Shown: positions 7,024 to 16,920, counted from the first letter of the stretch. The stretch is 53,047 bases of DNA from Frankia nepalensis (GCF_016786325.1 NZ_JADWYU010000200.1:17395-70441); one strand, 5' to 3'. Program-made: numbers and translations. Notes: generated by a model not told the origin, from the letters alone.

Positions 7024-9003
7024 TCACAGGGCGGCGATGCCGGCGGACCAGGAGTCGTGCAGGCGCTGGTAGACGCCGGGGGTGGCGGCGAGCTCGGCGT
7101 GGGTGCCCAGCTGGACGACCCGGCCCGCGTCGACGACGACGACCAGGTCGGCGGTCTCGGCGGTGGACAGGCGGTGGGCGATCGTCACCGAGGTGCGGCC
7201 GCGGGTGAGCTCCAGCAGCGCCGCGCCGAGGCGGACCTCCGTCGCCGGGTCGACCGCGGACGTCGCCTCGTCGAGGACGAGCAGGTCCGGGTCGGCGAGC
7301 TCCGCGCGGGCCAGGGCGACCAGCTGGCGTTCGCCGGCGGACAGCTGCCCGCCGCTCTCCCCCACCGGCGTGCGCACCCCGCCGGGCAGGCCGGCCAGCC
7401 AGTCCGTGAGGCCCAGCCGCTCGAACGCGTCGACGATCTCGGCGTCGGTCGCGTCGGGGCGGCCGTAGCGGACGTTGTCGGCGATCGTCGCGTCGAACAG
7501 GAAGCCATCTTGCGGCACCATCACCACCCGGCCGCGCAGCGACGAGAAGCGCACCTCGGTCAGCGGCGTCCCACCGATCAGGACCCGCCCCTCGGTGGGG
7601 TCCATCAGGCGGGTGAGCAGCTTGGCGATCGTGGTCTTGCCCGAGCCGGTCTCGCCGACGACCGCGACCCGGGCGCGCGCCGGGATGCGCAGGTCGATGC
7701 CGTGCAGCACCGGCGGGCCGGTCGGGTAGCGGAAGGTGACGCGCTCGAAGGCCACGTCGAGCACGCCGGCGGGCAGGTCGCGGCCGCCCGGCTCGTGGCT
7801 CCCCGTTTCGGCCCGGCCGGAGGAGGCGCGAAAATGCTCTTCCTTCGCGCCTTCGTGGGCCCCTGTTTCGGCGGGGTCGCGGACGTCGCTGGGAGTGTCG
7901 AGGATGTCGAGGACGCGGCGCAGGCCGGCGAGCGCGTTCGCGCCGTCGTTGAGCACCTCGGTCAGCATCTGCACAGGCATGACGAACAGCGTCATCAGGA
8001 ACAGGAACGCCACCAGCCGGCCGGTGGTGAGCGCCCCGCCGACACCGAGCGCCACGCCGGCCAGCACGACGCCGGCCAGCGCGACCGACGCGATCAGCTC
8101 GCCGGCGGAGAACACGGAGGCGACCAGCACCTGCGCCCGGCTCTGGGCCGAGCGGTAGGCCTCCACCGTCTGGTCGACCCGGGCGGCCGTGCGCCGCTGG
8201 GCTCCGTAGGCGCGGACCACGTGCGCTCCGACCACCGACTCGGACACCGCGCCGAGCATGTCCCCGACGCGGCGGCGAACGACCACGTACCGGGTCGACA
8301 GCCGGCGCTGGAAGCCACGGGTGGCAAACACCATCGGGATGAAGCAGACATAGACCAGCAGCGTGAGCTGCCAGGAGTAGACCAGCATCAGGCAGGTCGC
8401 GACGACCATCTGGCCGGTGGAGACGACCAGCAGCACGCCGCCGAACTGCAGGAACTGCGACATCTGGTCGACGTCCGTGGTCACCCGGGCCGTCAGCCCG
8501 CCGCGCGCCTGCGTCGCCTGGGTGAGCATCGACAGGTCGTGGATATGCCGGAAGGCCCGCACCCGCAGCGTCGCGAGCGCGCCCTCGGACGCCGTGTAGA
8601 GGCGCAGGTTCATCGCGTACGTCGCGCCCGCCGTCACCACGATCGCGGCGGCGGCGAGCGCCACGGCGGCGTACACGAAGCCGAGGTCGACGCCGTCGGA
8701 GCCGGAGATGCCCCGGTCGAGCGTCTGCTGCACGACGAGCGGAATGACGATCTTGCCGGCGGTGGCGACGAGCGCGAGCAGCAGGGTGACGCCGATCCCC
8801 TTCGTCGCCTCCGGGACGAGCCGGCGCAGCCGGCGCGCCGTGCTCCACAGTCCCTCCCGCCTGGCGGCGGGCACCGGCTGGTCGCCCGCGGCCGAGGGGC
8901 CGCCGCGCTGGCGCGGGATCGGCGCGTCGGCGGGCGGCGGTGTGGTCCCGGCGGCCGCGTCGGTCGTGGGCCGCTCGTCGCCGCGCGGACGCCCGGCCGT
9001 CAT
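7024..9003 (-). CDS. ABC exporter half-transporter, subunit with the intact catalytic Glu
   Basis: A 659-residue membrane exporter half: a Pro-rich N-terminus, six predicted membrane helices (about 70-350) and an ATPase domain. Visible motifs are Walker A GETGSGKTT, signature LSAGERQ (altered from LSGGQ), Walker B LLVLDEATSAVD with the catalytic Glu, and the switch His in TIAHRLS. The stop of the upstream partner overlaps its ATG as ATGA, so the two are translationally coupled. An unusual insert of about 30 residues lies between the membrane and ATPase domains (7790-7872). The likely role is export of a lipid, peptide or drug. Confidence 0.93.
   Translation of the reverse strand: MTAGRPRGDERPTTDAAAGTTPPPADAPIPRQRGGPSAAGDQPVPAARREGLWSTARRLRRLVPEATKGIGVTLLLALVATAGKIVIPLVVQQTLDRGISGSDGVDLGFVYAAVALAAAAIVVTAGATYAMNLRLYTASEGALATLRVRAFRHIHDLSMLTQATQARGGLTARVTTDVDQMSQFLQFGGVLLVVSTGQMVVATCLMLVYSWQLTLLVYVCFIPMVFATRGFQRRLSTRYVVVRRRVGDMLGAVSESVVGAHVVRAYGAQRRTAARVDQTVEAYRSAQSRAQVLVASVFSAGELIASVALAGVVLAGVALGVGGALTTGRLVAFLFLMTLFVMPVQMLTEVLNDGANALAGLRRVLDILDTPSDVRDPAETGAHEGAKEEHFRASSGRAETGSHEPGGRDLPAGVLDVAFERVTFRYPTGPPVLHGIDLRIPARARVAVVGETGSGKTTIAKLLTRLMDPTEGRVLIGGTPLTEVRFSSLRGRVVMVPQDGFLFDATIADNVRYGRPDATDAEIVDAFERLGLTDWLAGLPGGVRTPVGESGGQLSAGERQLVALARAELADPDLLVLDEATSAVDPATEVRLGAALLELTRGRTSVTIAHRLSTAETADLVVVVDAGRVVQLGTHAELAATPGVYQRLHDSWSAGIAAL
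7790..7872. repeat. Insert-like segment inside the ABC gene
   Basis: Two similar segments (around CGTGGCTCCCCGTTTCGGC and CGTGGGCCCCTGTTTCGGC) flank a perfect 8-bp stem GGCGCGAA / TTCGCGCC with an 11-base loop. The block keeps frame and adds repeated AETG(A/S)HE peptides between the two domains of the transporter. It is less GC-rich than its surroundings. It may be a small in-frame palindromic element. Confidence 0.5.
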
Positions 9004-11141
9004 GACAGCACTCCCTCGTCCAGTTCGTCCCCGCCCAGCTCGCCGCCGCCGCCCAGCTCGTCCCAGTCCAGGTCCGCGTCCGCGTCCGCCGCCACGTCCG
9101 CGGTACCGGCCGGCGCGGCGCCGGCGGCGCCGGCGGCTGCCCGTTCGTAGGCGGTGAGCAGGTCGGCGTAGCCGGGCGAGCCGACGAGCAGCTCGTCGTG
9201 CCGGCCGTGCGCGGCGACCCGGCCGCCCTCCAGGTAGACGACCTCGTCGGCGAGCGCGATCGTGGCCCGCCGGTGCGCGACGACCACCACGGTCGACGCC
9301 CCGGCGTCCGAGCGCAGCCGGGCCAGGATGGACGCCTCCACCCGTGGGTCGACGCTGGAGGTCGCGTCGTCCAGCACCAGCAGCCGGGGCTTGCGGACCA
9401 ACGCCCTGGCCAGCGCGACCCGCTGGCGCTGGCCGCCGGAGAGCGTGGTGCCGCGCTCCCCCACCTCGGTGTCCAGCCCGTCGGGCAGGGCGGCGACGAA
9501 CCGGTCGGCCTGCGCGCGGCGCAGCGCGTCCCAGACGGCGTCGTCGGACAGGTCCGCGCCGAGGGTGATGTTGGCCCGGACCGTGTCGTCGAACAGGAAC
9601 GCCTGCTGCGCGACGAGCGCGACCGCTCCCGTCACCTCGCCGGCGGCCAGGTCGCGCAGGTCGGTGCCGTCGAGGCGCACCGCGCCGGCGTCCGGGTCGA
9701 CGAGCCGGGCGAGCAGCCCGACCAGCGTCGACTTGCCGGCGCCGGTGCGGCCGGCGATGGCGATGACCTTTCCCGGCGTGGCCTCGAAGGTCACGTCCGT
9801 CAACGCCGCCGGGGCCGGCCGGCCGCGCGCGTGCCCGCCCCCGGCCGCTTCGGACGCCGGCGCTTCGGACGCCGGCGCTTCGGAGGCCGGCGACGGGTAG
9901 CGGTAGGAGACGCCGTCCAGGCGCAGCCGCGCCGGGCCGGTGGCGGCGAGCCGCGCCCCGCCGAAGGTCTGTTCGCCGCTCGCGGTCAGCACCGCCGACA
10001 CCCGGCCCCAGCCGACGACCGACCGGGGCAGCTCGCTGATCACCCAGCCGATCGCCCGGATCGGGAACGCCAGGAGCGTGAACAGGTAGGCCACCCGGAC
10101 CAGGTCACCGACGGACAGGCTCCCGGCGGAGATCCGGTGCGCGCCGACGACGAGGACCGCGAGCACGCCCAGGTTCGGCAGCGCCTCCATCAGCGGGTCG
10201 AAGATCCCCCGGACCCGGCCGGCGCGGATCATCGCGTCGCGCAGCGCCTCGGCCGACCCGCGGAAGCGGGCGGTCTCGTCGGCCTCCCGGCCGAGCGTCT
10301 TGACGACGAGCGCCCCGTCGAACGACTCGTGCGCGACGCCGCTGACCTCGGCCCGCAGCTCCTGCACCCGGGCGAACAGCGGCGACACGCGCCGCGAGTA
10401 GACGTAGTTGAGGACGCCGACGAGCGGGAAGACGACGAAACCGACGGCGGCGAGCAGCGGGTCGGTGGCGACCAGCAGGACCACGGCGGCGGCCAGCATC
10501 AGCACGACGCCGACCGCGAACGGGAACGGCGCGACCGGGGCCCACAGCGCCTCGACGTCGGCGTTGGCATTCGACAGCAGCGCCCCGGTGGAGTGCCGCT
10601 GGTGCCAGGCAAGGGGCAGGCGCAGGTACTGGCGGGTGACCCGGCGCCGGTAGTGCGCCTGCATCCGGTACTGCAGGACGCCGGCCGCGAACCGGCGGAA
10701 GAACATCCCGACCGCGCGCGTCGCGCCGACGGCGAACACCAGCAGCGCCGCGCCGGCCACGCCTGCCCAGGCGGCGTGCCCGTCTCGCAGCGACGGGACG
10801 ACGATCCGCTGGGTGACCTCGCCGAGGACGTAGGAGCTGGCCACGGTGGCCAGGCCGAACAGCCCGCTGCCGAAGACCGAGAGCGCGAACAGCCGCGGCT
10901 CCTCATGGACCGCCAGCCGCAGGATGCGCAGGCCACGCCCGATGACCGAGCCGGTCGCGTCTACCCGGCTCGCGGCCTGGGCGAAACCGGCTGGGCCCAC
11001 GGCGTCGACCGGGTCGGCGGACCCCGCCGGGCTCGCGGCGTCGACCGGGCTCGCGGCGTCGACCGGGATCTCGACATCGGCCGGGATCTCGACATCGGCG
11101 GGCCTCGTCGGCCCGTTCGGGGCCGCACCGGATCCGGGCAC
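9000..11141 (-). CDS. ABC exporter half-transporter, subunit with a degenerate ATPase site
   Basis: A 713-residue partner of the downstream subunit. After a repetitive Asp/Val/Pro/Ala-rich N-terminal tail come six membrane helices (about 80-350) and an ATPase domain. Visible motifs are Walker A GRTGAGKST, signature LSGGQRQRVALARAL, and Walker B LLVLDDATSSVD, where the usual catalytic Glu is Asp. With the altered signature of the partner this gives one degenerate and one consensus ATP site, as in TM287/288-type heterodimers. The GTG at 11141 is preceded by GAGAGGAG and is preferred over the GTG at 11162. A 15-bp repeat encodes the linker ASEAP repeats. Confidence 0.93.
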   Translation of the reverse strand: MPGSGAAPNGPTRPADVEIPADVEIPVDAASPVDAASPAGSADPVDAVGPAGFAQAASRVDATGSVIGRGLRILRLAVHEEPRLFALSVFGSGLFGLATVASSYVLGEVTQRIVVPSLRDGHAAWAGVAGAALLVFAVGATRAVGMFFRRFAAGVLQYRMQAHYRRRVTRQYLRLPLAWHQRHSTGALLSNANADVEALWAPVAPFPFAVGVVLMLAAAVVLLVATDPLLAAVGFVVFPLVGVLNYVYSRRVSPLFARVQELRAEVSGVAHESFDGALVVKTLGREADETARFRGSAEALRDAMIRAGRVRGIFDPLMEALPNLGVLAVLVVGAHRISAGSLSVGDLVRVAYLFTLLAFPIRAIGWVISELPRSVVGWGRVSAVLTASGEQTFGGARLAATGPARLRLDGVSYRYPSPASEAPASEAPASEAAGGGHARGRPAPAALTDVTFEATPGKVIAIAGRTGAGKSTLVGLLARLVDPDAGAVRLDGTDLRDLAAGEVTGAVALVAQQAFLFDDTVRANITLGADLSDDAVWDALRRAQADRFVAALPDGLDTEVGERGTTLSGGQRQRVALARALVRKPRLLVLDDATSSVDPRVEASILARLRSDAGASTVVVVAHRRATIALADEVVYLEGGRVAAHGRHDELLVGSPGYADLLTAYERAAAGAAGAAPAGTADVAADADADLDWDELGGGGELGGDELDEGVLS
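9847..9891. repeat. Three 15-bp tandem units in the ABC linker
   Basis: GCTTCGGACGCCGGC repeats three times in frame, the third with one change. On the coding strand it gives ASEAP-ASEAP-ASEAA between the membrane and ATPase domains. Confidence 0.85.
11029..11100. repeat. Two pairs of 18-bp tandem units in the ABC N-terminal tail
   Basis: GGGCTCGCGGCGTCGACC occurs twice (11029-11064), followed by GGGATCTCGACATCGGCC twice (11065-11100, one difference). They encode repeated DAASPV and DVEIPA hexapeptides in the cytoplasmic tail before the first membrane helix. Confidence 0.9.
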
Positions 11142-11455
11142 GGTTCTCCTCTCGCCACTCACGCGCCGGCTCGCCGCGCTACGCGTCCCTCACCCCGGAT
11201 CGCCCCGGATCGCCCCGAGGCCGACCGGCTCGCCGTCGGGCGACGAATGCTCCGAAACAGCCGGACTGATACGTAACGGCTACCGTCCAGCTACCGCTTC
11301 ATGACAGCCATGTGACCTTCAGGCTGCAACAACGGATGACCGCCGCGCAGTCCCGCGGCCGGCGGGCACGCGCCGGCCGGCGCCACCGGGACGGCGGGAT
11401 GGCGGGATGGCGGGCGACCAGTGGCTGGTCCCTCGGCGGCCGGTCAGCTGCCCGA
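11142..11455. other. Intergenic region upstream of the ABC operon
   Basis: This 314-bp stretch follows the MFS gene end and precedes the ABC operon, all on the minus strand. It holds a perfect 14-bp palindrome GCGCCGGCCGGCGC at 11370-11383, which may help end the MFS transcript, and a locally less GC-rich stretch near 11262-11340 where the ABC promoter is likely. I see no gene. Confidence 0.5.
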
Positions 11456-12994
11456 TCAGCTCGCCGCCGGAGCGCTCACGGCCTCGCCAGCCGCGACGAC
11501 GGGCGTCGGCGCGCCCATTCCGCCGGCCCGGCCCGCCCGGGCGCGGGCGGTCGGGACCAGGGCCCCGGCGAGCGCCGCGACCAGCGTCGCCGCGCCCAGC
11601 ACCACCATGCCGATGACGTAGCCGGACTCCTTCGGGTAGCCGCTCGGGAGCGTGCCGGCGGCGAGCACGCTCGCGATGATGCCGCTGCCGATGGATCCCC
11701 CGATGGTCCGGATGTTGGCGTTCATGCCGGTGGCCGCGCCGGTCGCCTCGACCGGGACCGACTGAATGATCAGGTTGGCCATCGAGGAGAACGCCAGGCC
11801 GATGCCGATGCCCTGCACAGCCGACATCACGATGAAGCTCCACGGCTCGTTGTGTACGGCGACCAGCAGGGCGCACGCGGCCGCCGCGATCACCGAGCCG
11901 ACGACGAGCGGCAGCTTCGCGCCGAACCGGTCGGTGATCCGGCCGATCAGCACGCCGACGACGAGCATCGCGGCGGTGCCCGGCAGCATGTACAGGCCCG
12001 AGAGCGTCACCGACGCGCCCAGGCCGTAGCCGACGCTCGTCGGCGTCTGCATGAGCGGCGGCACGACGATGAACGACGCGTACATCCCGATGCCGAGCAG
12101 CAGCGCGGCGATGTTCGTCCACCACACCGCCGGGATCCGCATCACCTGCAGGTCGATCAGCGGCACCGCCGAGCGGCTCTCCACCAGCACCCACACGCCG
12201 AACAGCACGACCGCGGCGGCGAACAGACCGATCGTGCCGCCGGACGCCCAGCCCCAGGTGGAGCCCTTGGACAGGCCGAGCAGCAGCGCCACCAGCCAGG
12301 CGGCGAGCGCGCCCGCGGCCGGCAGGTTCACCGAGCCGGTCGCCCGCGCCGGCGAATCGGGAATGAACACGAACGTCGCGACCAGCGCGAGCCCGGACAC
12401 CATCAGCGGGAACCAGAACAGCCAGTGCCACGACAGCGCGTCGACGATCGGGCCGGCGAGCACGACGCCCAGGCCGCTGCCGATGCCGAGCATGCCGGAC
12501 ATCAGGCCGATCGCGGCGGGGACCCGCGCGGCCGGGAACTCGTCGCGGATGATGCCGTACGACAGCGGGAAGATCGCGCCGGCGAGGCCCTGGATGACCC
12601 GGGCGAGGATGAGCACGCCGATCGAGTCGGCCAGTCCCGAGATCAGCGATCCCACGCTGAGCGCGGCGAAGACGACCAGCAGCATCTGCCGCTTGCCGAC
12701 CAGGTCGCCGACGCGGCCGAGAATCGGGGTGGCGATCGACGCGGAGAGCAGGAACGCCGTCAGGAGCCACGAGGACGTCGCCTGCGAGGTGTGCAGGTCG
12801 CGCTGGATCACGGGCAGCGCCGGCAGCACCAGGGACTGCAGCACCGTGTACGCGGACGCGCCGAGCGCGAGCGTCACGAAGATCAGCGTCGGGCTGCCGC
12901 GGCCGGGCGTGCGCGCGGCGGCCGGGCGGTTGCCCGCGGCGCCAGGGCCGGGCGAGGCGGCACGGCCTGCGCCGCTGCCGGGTTCGGCGGACAT
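11456..12994 (-). CDS. DHA2-type MFS efflux transporter
   Basis: A 512-residue membrane protein with about 14 predicted helices, as in the DHA2 drug:H+ antiporters. Family features include the loop GRVGDLVGKRQMLL between helices 2 and 3, LILARVIQGLAGAIFPL in helix 4, and the antiporter-type GIGSGLGVVLAGPIVD in helix 5. The first 30 residues are Pro/Ala/Gly-rich and cytoplasmic. The ATG at 12994 has GGAG five bases before it. It is transcribed alone, separated by more than 270 bp on both sides. Likely substrates are drugs or secondary metabolites. Confidence 0.92.
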   Translation of the reverse strand: MSAEPGSGAGRAASPGPGAAGNRPAAARTPGRGSPTLIFVTLALGASAYTVLQSLVLPALPVIQRDLHTSQATSSWLLTAFLLSASIATPILGRVGDLVGKRQMLLVVFAALSVGSLISGLADSIGVLILARVIQGLAGAIFPLSYGIIRDEFPAARVPAAIGLMSGMLGIGSGLGVVLAGPIVDALSWHWLFWFPLMVSGLALVATFVFIPDSPARATGSVNLPAAGALAAWLVALLLGLSKGSTWGWASGGTIGLFAAAVVLFGVWVLVESRSAVPLIDLQVMRIPAVWWTNIAALLLGIGMYASFIVVPPLMQTPTSVGYGLGASVTLSGLYMLPGTAAMLVVGVLIGRITDRFGAKLPLVVGSVIAAAACALLVAVHNEPWSFIVMSAVQGIGIGLAFSSMANLIIQSVPVEATGAATGMNANIRTIGGSIGSGIIASVLAAGTLPSGYPKESGYVIGMVVLGAATLVAALAGALVPTARARAGRAGGMGAPTPVVAAGEAVSAPAAS

Positions 12995-13272
12995 GGGGCT
13001 CCGTTCACGGGGCGGACGAGAAGCGGAATCGCGCTCCGGATGATACCGCCAACCGGAAGCGTCCCTCCGCTTCCCGTCCGTGGATCACATGGGAACGGGG
13101 CGAGCGTCACCGCCAGGCAGTTTCCGATCATCCAGCCCCGGCCCATCGCCGCGAGCGGCCCCTTGCCGGACACGCGGCCCTCCGACGACGGCCCCGGAGA
13201 TCCCGCGGCGTCGCCACCGCCCCCGCGGGCAGACCGCGGAGAGACCTTTGTCGCATTCCCGCGGCGGGCGGA

Positions 13273-14037
13273 TCAGCGGACGGGGACCTCCGCGGCCCGC
13301 AGGACGGACTTGACGTCGGCGATGCGCAGGTGGCCGAAGTGGAACACGCTGGCGGCCAGCACCGCGTCGGCGCCGGCCGCGACCGCGGGCGCGAAGTCCG
13401 CGAGCTGGCCCGCGCCGCCGCTGGCGATCACCGGCACGTCCACCTCGGCGCGGACCGCGGCGATCATCTCCAGGTCGTAGCCGTCCCGCGTCCCGTCGGC
13501 GTCCATCGAGTTGAGCAGGATCTCGCCCGCGCCCAGCTCGACGGCGCGCGCCGCCCAGGCGACCGCGTCGATGCCGGTGCCGCGCCGCCCGCCGTGCGTC
13601 GTCACCTCGAACCGTGGGCCGTCCGGGTCCTTCGCGCGCCGGGCGTCGACCGACAGGACGACACACTGGCTGCCGAAGCGCAGCGCGCACTCGCGCAGCA
13701 GCTCGGGCCGGGCCACCGCGGCCGTGTTGACGCCGACCTTGTCGGCCCCGGCCCGCAGCAGCCGGTCGACGTCGTCGGCCGCGCGCACCCCACCGCCGAC
13801 GGTGAGCGGGATGAACACCTGCTCGGCGGTGCGGCGCACGATGTCGTAGGTCGTCTCCCGGTTGCCGCTGGAGGCGGTGATGTCGAGGAAGGTCAGCTCG
13901 TCGGCGCCCTCGGCGTCGTAGAGGCGGGCCATCTCGACCGGGTCGCCGGCGTCCCGCAGGCCGGTGAAGTTGACCCCCTTGACCACCCGCCCGGCGTCGA
14001 CGTCCAGGCAGGGGATCACACGGACGGCGACGCTCAT
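13273..14037 (-). CDS. hisF: Imidazole glycerol phosphate synthase cyclase subunit HisF
   Basis: A 254-residue (beta/alpha)8 barrel, the normal length. It begins with [14 protein letters not shown]; the catalytic Asp lies in PCLD and a second in VVLSVDARR. Phosphate-binding loops TVGGGVR and IASGGAG are present. It uses ammonia from HisH to convert PRFAR to imidazole glycerol phosphate and AICAR. Its ATG overlaps the stop of hisA by four bases, so the two are co-translated. It is the last gene of the hisA-hisF unit. HisH is encoded about 1.7 kb upstream, beyond an oppositely oriented gene. Confidence 0.97.
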   Translation of the reverse strand: MSVAVRVIPCLDVDAGRVVKGVNFTGLRDAGDPVEMARLYDAEGADELTFLDITASSGNRETTYDIVRRTAEQVFIPLTVGGGVRAADDVDRLLRAGADKVGVNTAAVARPELLRECALRFGSQCVVLSVDARRAKDPDGPRFEVTTHGGRRGTGIDAVAWAARAVELGAGEILLNSMDADGTRDGYDLEMIAAVRAEVDVPVIASGGAGQLADFAPAVAAGADAVLAASVFHFGHLRIADVKSVLRAAEVPVR

Positions 14038-14771
14038 CGCGTGGCGTCGCCCCGGGCCACCGCCAGGGCCTCCGGGAGGGTGAAGGCACCCGCGTAGAGA
14101 GCCTTGCCGATGATCGCGCCCTCGACGCCGGGGACGCCGGCGATCGCGGTCAGGTCCGCGAGCGAGGACACGCCGCCGCTGGCCACCACCGGCCGGTCGG
14201 TCGCGGCGGTGACGGCGGCCAGCAGCTCCAGGTTCGGGCCGGTGAGGGTGCCGTCGCGCCGGACGTCGGTGAGCACGTACCGGGAGCAGCCGTCGGCGTC
14301 GAGGCGGGCGAGCACCTCGAACAGTTCGCCGCCCTCCTTCGTCCAGCCCCGGGCCGCGAGCGTCGTGCCGCGCACGTCCAGGCCCACCGCGATCCGGTCG
14401 CCGACCCGGTCGATCGCCCGGCGCACCCAGTCGGGGTTCTCCAGCGCGGCGGTGCCGACGTTCACCCGCGCCGCCCCGGTGGACAGCGCGGCGTCGAGCG
14501 AGTCGTCGTCGCGGATCCCGCCGGACAGCTCCACGGCGACGTCGAGCGACTTCACCACCTCGGCGAGCAGCTCCCGGTTGGAGCCCCGGCCGAAGGCGGC
14601 GTCGAGGTCGACGAGGTGGATCCACTCCGCGCCGTCGCGCTGCCAGGCGAGCGCGGCCTCGCGCGGGTCGCCGTAGACGGTCTCCGACCCGGCCTCGCCC
14701 TGCACCAACCGGACGGCCACCCCGTCCGCCACATCCACCGCGGGCAACAACGTCAACGTCACGCCGCCCAC
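14034..14771 (-). CDS. hisA: Phosphoribosyl isomerase HisA (PriA type)
   Basis: A 245-residue (beta/alpha)8 barrel beginning [20 protein letters not shown]. The catalytic Asp residues are in PAVDV and in [11 protein letters not shown]. Phosphate-binding loops are [10 protein letters not shown] and VASGGVSS. It isomerises ProFAR to PRFAR. In actinobacteria this protein is often the dual HisA/TrpF enzyme PriA, which is likely here but cannot be proved from the sequence alone. GTG starts exist at 14771 and 14762. It overlaps hisF by four bases and probably has its own promoter in the 139-bp divergent gap. Confidence 0.95.
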   Translation of the reverse strand: MGGVTLTLLPAVDVADGVAVRLVQGEAGSETVYGDPREAALAWQRDGAEWIHLVDLDAAFGRGSNRELLAEVVKSLDVAVELSGGIRDDDSLDAALSTGAARVNVGTAALENPDWVRRAIDRVGDRIAVGLDVRGTTLAARGWTKEGGELFEVLARLDADGCSRYVLTDVRRDGTLTGPNLELLAAVTAATDRPVVASGGVSSLADLTAIAGVPGVEGAIIGKALYAGAFTLPEALAVARGDATR

Positions 14772-14910
14772 CCTACGGGGCCACGGCGGGAGATCCGCCG
14801 GCCCTCGGGCCGATCGTGACCTGGACCGCCGCGCCCCCGCGCCGGGAGGGATGTCAGGGAGGACGCGAGGAGGGATGCGCCCGCGCGACGAACGCGCGAG
14901 ACTCCGACGA

Positions 14911-15627
14911 ATGGACTATCCCGCGCTGTTCCAGGCGGAGGCCGAGGCGCTGCTCGCCTCCGCCGCCAAGGACCTCGACGCGCCGGTGCCCGCCTGCCCC
15001 GGCTGGGACTGCCGGCGGCTGGTGTCGCACGTCGCCCGGCTGCTCGACTCGACCGTCGCGCACCTGCCGCGCGGCGTCGTCGACCCGCCGCCGCGCGTCG
15101 AGCGGCCCCCGGCCGAGTCCGCCGCGCTGGTCGAGCACTACCGGCGCGCGGTCGCGGCCACGGCGGCCCTGCTGCGCGACCTGGACCCGGCGGCGCCGGC
15201 GTGGAACATGACCCTCGAGCCGCGGGTCGTCGGCTTCTGGCGGCGCCGGCTGGCCCACGAGCTGCAGATCCACGCCTGGGACGCGGCCGGGGCGGCCGGC
15301 GAGGCGCGCCCGCTCGACCCGGTGCTCGCCGCCGACGGCATCGACGAGCTGCTGCGCGCCCTGCTGCCCGCCAGCCGGGCCGCCGGCCTGTCCGGGCCCG
15401 GCGACGGCACCGCGCACATCCACCTCACCGACACCCCCGGCGAGTGGATGATCGGCCTGGCGGGCGACAAGGTCGACGTCACCGAGGGGCACGCGAAGGG
15501 CGACGCCGGCCTGCGCGGCGAGGCCGGCCCGGCGCTGCTCGCCCTGTGGGGGCGGACCGGTTTCGACGCCCCCGGCCTGACCGCCTTCGGCGACACGGAC
15601 CTGCTGCTCGCCCTGCGCGCCGGCTGA
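14911..15627 (+). CDS. Maleylpyruvate isomerase-family, mycothiol-dependent (DinB-fold) protein
   Basis: A 238-residue protein of the mycothiol-dependent maleylpyruvate isomerase/DinB-like group. The N-terminal four-helix part carries [19 protein letters not shown] with a metal-type His and, later, [16 protein letters not shown]-terminal SCP2-like part begins near [15 protein letters not shown] chose the ATG at 14911, where similarity begins; ATGs at 14851 and 14875 abut their purine-rich sequences. It stands on the opposite strand between hisH and hisA, breaking the histidine operon. The substrate is unknown. Dependence on mycothiol is known for family members and fits an actinobacterium. 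Confidence 0.85.
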   Translation: MDYPALFQAEAEALLASAAKDLDAPVPACPGWDCRRLVSHVARLLDSTVAHLPRGVVDPPPRVERPPAESAALVEHYRRAVAATAALLRDLDPAAPAWNMTLEPRVVGFWRRRLAHELQIHAWDAAGAAGEARPLDPVLAADGIDELLRALLPASRAAGLSGPGDGTAHIHLTDTPGEWMIGLAGDKVDVTEGHAKGDAGLRGEAGPALLALWGRTGFDAPGLTAFGDTDLLLALRAG

Positions 15628-15710
15628 CGCCAGCCCCGCTGGCCCACCGCCGCCGCGGGCTCCGCCAGCCGCCGGCGTGCCCGCGCCCGATGGCCGGACG
15701 GCCGGGCCGG

Positions 15711-16325
15711 TCAGCGCAGCGTGGCCAGCCAGTTGGTGAGGACGTGCGCGCCGGCGTCCCCGGACTTCTCCGGGTGGAACTGCGTCGCGCACAGCGCGCC
15801 GCGCTCGACGGCGGCGGCGAACGGCTCGCCGTGCTCGGCGACGGTGTCACCGGCGTCGACGTCCGCCTTGGCGGCGTAGGAGTGCACGAAGTAGAACCGG
15901 GTCCCGGCTGGCAGGCCGGCGAACAGCGTGGAGCCGGCCGGCGGGGTGACGGTGTTCCAGCCCATGTGCGGCAGGATCGGCGCGGCCAGCCGGCGCACCT
16001 CGCCGGCCAGCAGCGAAAGGCCCACCGTGCGCACCCCGTGCTCGTCGCCCAGCTCGTAGAGGATCTGCATGCCGACGCAGATGCCCAGCACCGGCCGCCC
16101 GGCCGCGACCCGCGCCCGGACCGCCGGAGCGCCCCCGATGCCGTCGAGGCCGGCCATGCAGGCCGCGTAGGCGCCCACCCCCGGCACGACCAGCCCGTCG
16201 GCCTCCGCCGCCGCCGCCAGGTCGGCGGTCACGGTGACCTCGGCGCCGACGCGCTCGACGGCCCGCTGCGCCGAGCGCAGGTTGCCCGACCCGTAGTCGA
16301 GGACGACGACCTTCGGTCGGCTCAC
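15711..16325 (-). CDS. hisH: Imidazole glycerol phosphate synthase glutaminase subunit HisH
   Basis: A 204-residue class I glutamine amidotransferase. The Cys-His-Glu triad is seen in [13 protein letters not shown] (Cys), and in QFHPEKSGD (His and Glu); the oxyanion strand PGVGAY is present. It releases ammonia from glutamine and passes it to HisF. A GTG start overlaps the hisB stop by four bases. It ends the hisDCBH unit; convergent with the next gene, with only 83 bp between. Confidence 0.96.
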   Translation of the reverse strand: MSRPKVVVLDYGSGNLRSAQRAVERVGAEVTVTADLAAAAEADGLVVPGVGAYAACMAGLDGIGGAPAVRARVAAGRPVLGICVGMQILYELGDEHGVRTVGLSLLAGEVRRLAAPILPHMGWNTVTPPAGSTLFAGLPAGTRFYFVHSYAAKADVDAGDTVAEHGEPFAAAVERGALCATQFHPEKSGDAGAHVLTNWLATLR

Positions 16326-16915
16326 AGGACGCCCTTGGTCGACGGGATTCCGGTGACGCGGGCGTCGAAGGCGACCGCGTCACGCATCGCCCGGGCGACC
16401 GCCTTGAACTGGGCCTCGACGACGTGGTGCGCGTTGCGGCCGGACAGCACCCGCACGTGCAGCGCGATCCGGGCCGCCGAGGTGATCGACTCGAAGATGT
16501 GCCGGGTGAGCGTCGTGTCGTAGGTGCCGATCATCGGGGCCAGCTCCGGCTCGACGTGCACGCAGTACGGCCGGCCGGACAGGTCGACGGCGGCCTGCAC
16601 CAGCGCCTCGTCGAGCGGCACCATCGCGTCCCCGAACCGCCTGATGCCGGACTTGTCGCCGAGCGCCGCGCGCAGCGCCTCGCCGAACGCGATCGAGGTG
16701 TCCTCGACCGTGTGATGCGCGTCGATGTGCAGGTCGCCCCTGGTGCGCACGGTGAGGTCGAAACCGCCGTGCTTGCCCAGCTGGGCCAGCATGTGGTCGT
16801 AGAACCCGACACCGGTGTCCACCGTCGCGACGCCGCTCCCGTCGAGGTCCAGCTCGACGAGCACGTCCGACTCCAGCGTCTTGCGTTCGATCCGAGCGGT
16901 CCGCGTTCCTGCCAT
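16322..16915 (-). CDS. hisB: Imidazoleglycerol-phosphate dehydratase HisB
   Basis: A 197-residue monofunctional dehydratase, the usual actinobacterial length, without the phosphatase domain found in enterobacterial HisB. Metal-binding motifs [17 protein letters not shown] and [18 protein letters not shown] are intact. It forms imidazole acetol phosphate from IGP in histidine synthesis. It starts five bases after hisC ends and overlaps hisH by four bases. Confidence 0.97.
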   Translation of the reverse strand: MAGTRTARIERKTLESDVLVELDLDGSGVATVDTGVGFYDHMLAQLGKHGGFDLTVRTRGDLHIDAHHTVEDTSIAFGEALRAALGDKSGIRRFGDAMVPLDEALVQAAVDLSGRPYCVHVEPELAPMIGTYDTTLTRHIFESITSAARIALHVRVLSGRNAHHVVEAQFKAVARAMRDAVAFDARVTGIPSTKGVL

Positions 16916-16920
16916 CTCTC

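Noticed and set aside
7009-13480. Three long plus-strand open frames (about 690-720 codons each) opposite the ABC and MFS genes
   Set aside because: Same compositional artefact: His/Arg/Gln/Gly-rich, no domain, exactly antisense to well-supported membrane proteins.
14785-14910. Upstream ATG starts (14851, 14875) for the isomerase-family gene
   Set aside because: Their purine-rich stretches directly abut the ATG; similarity to the family begins at the ATG at 14911.
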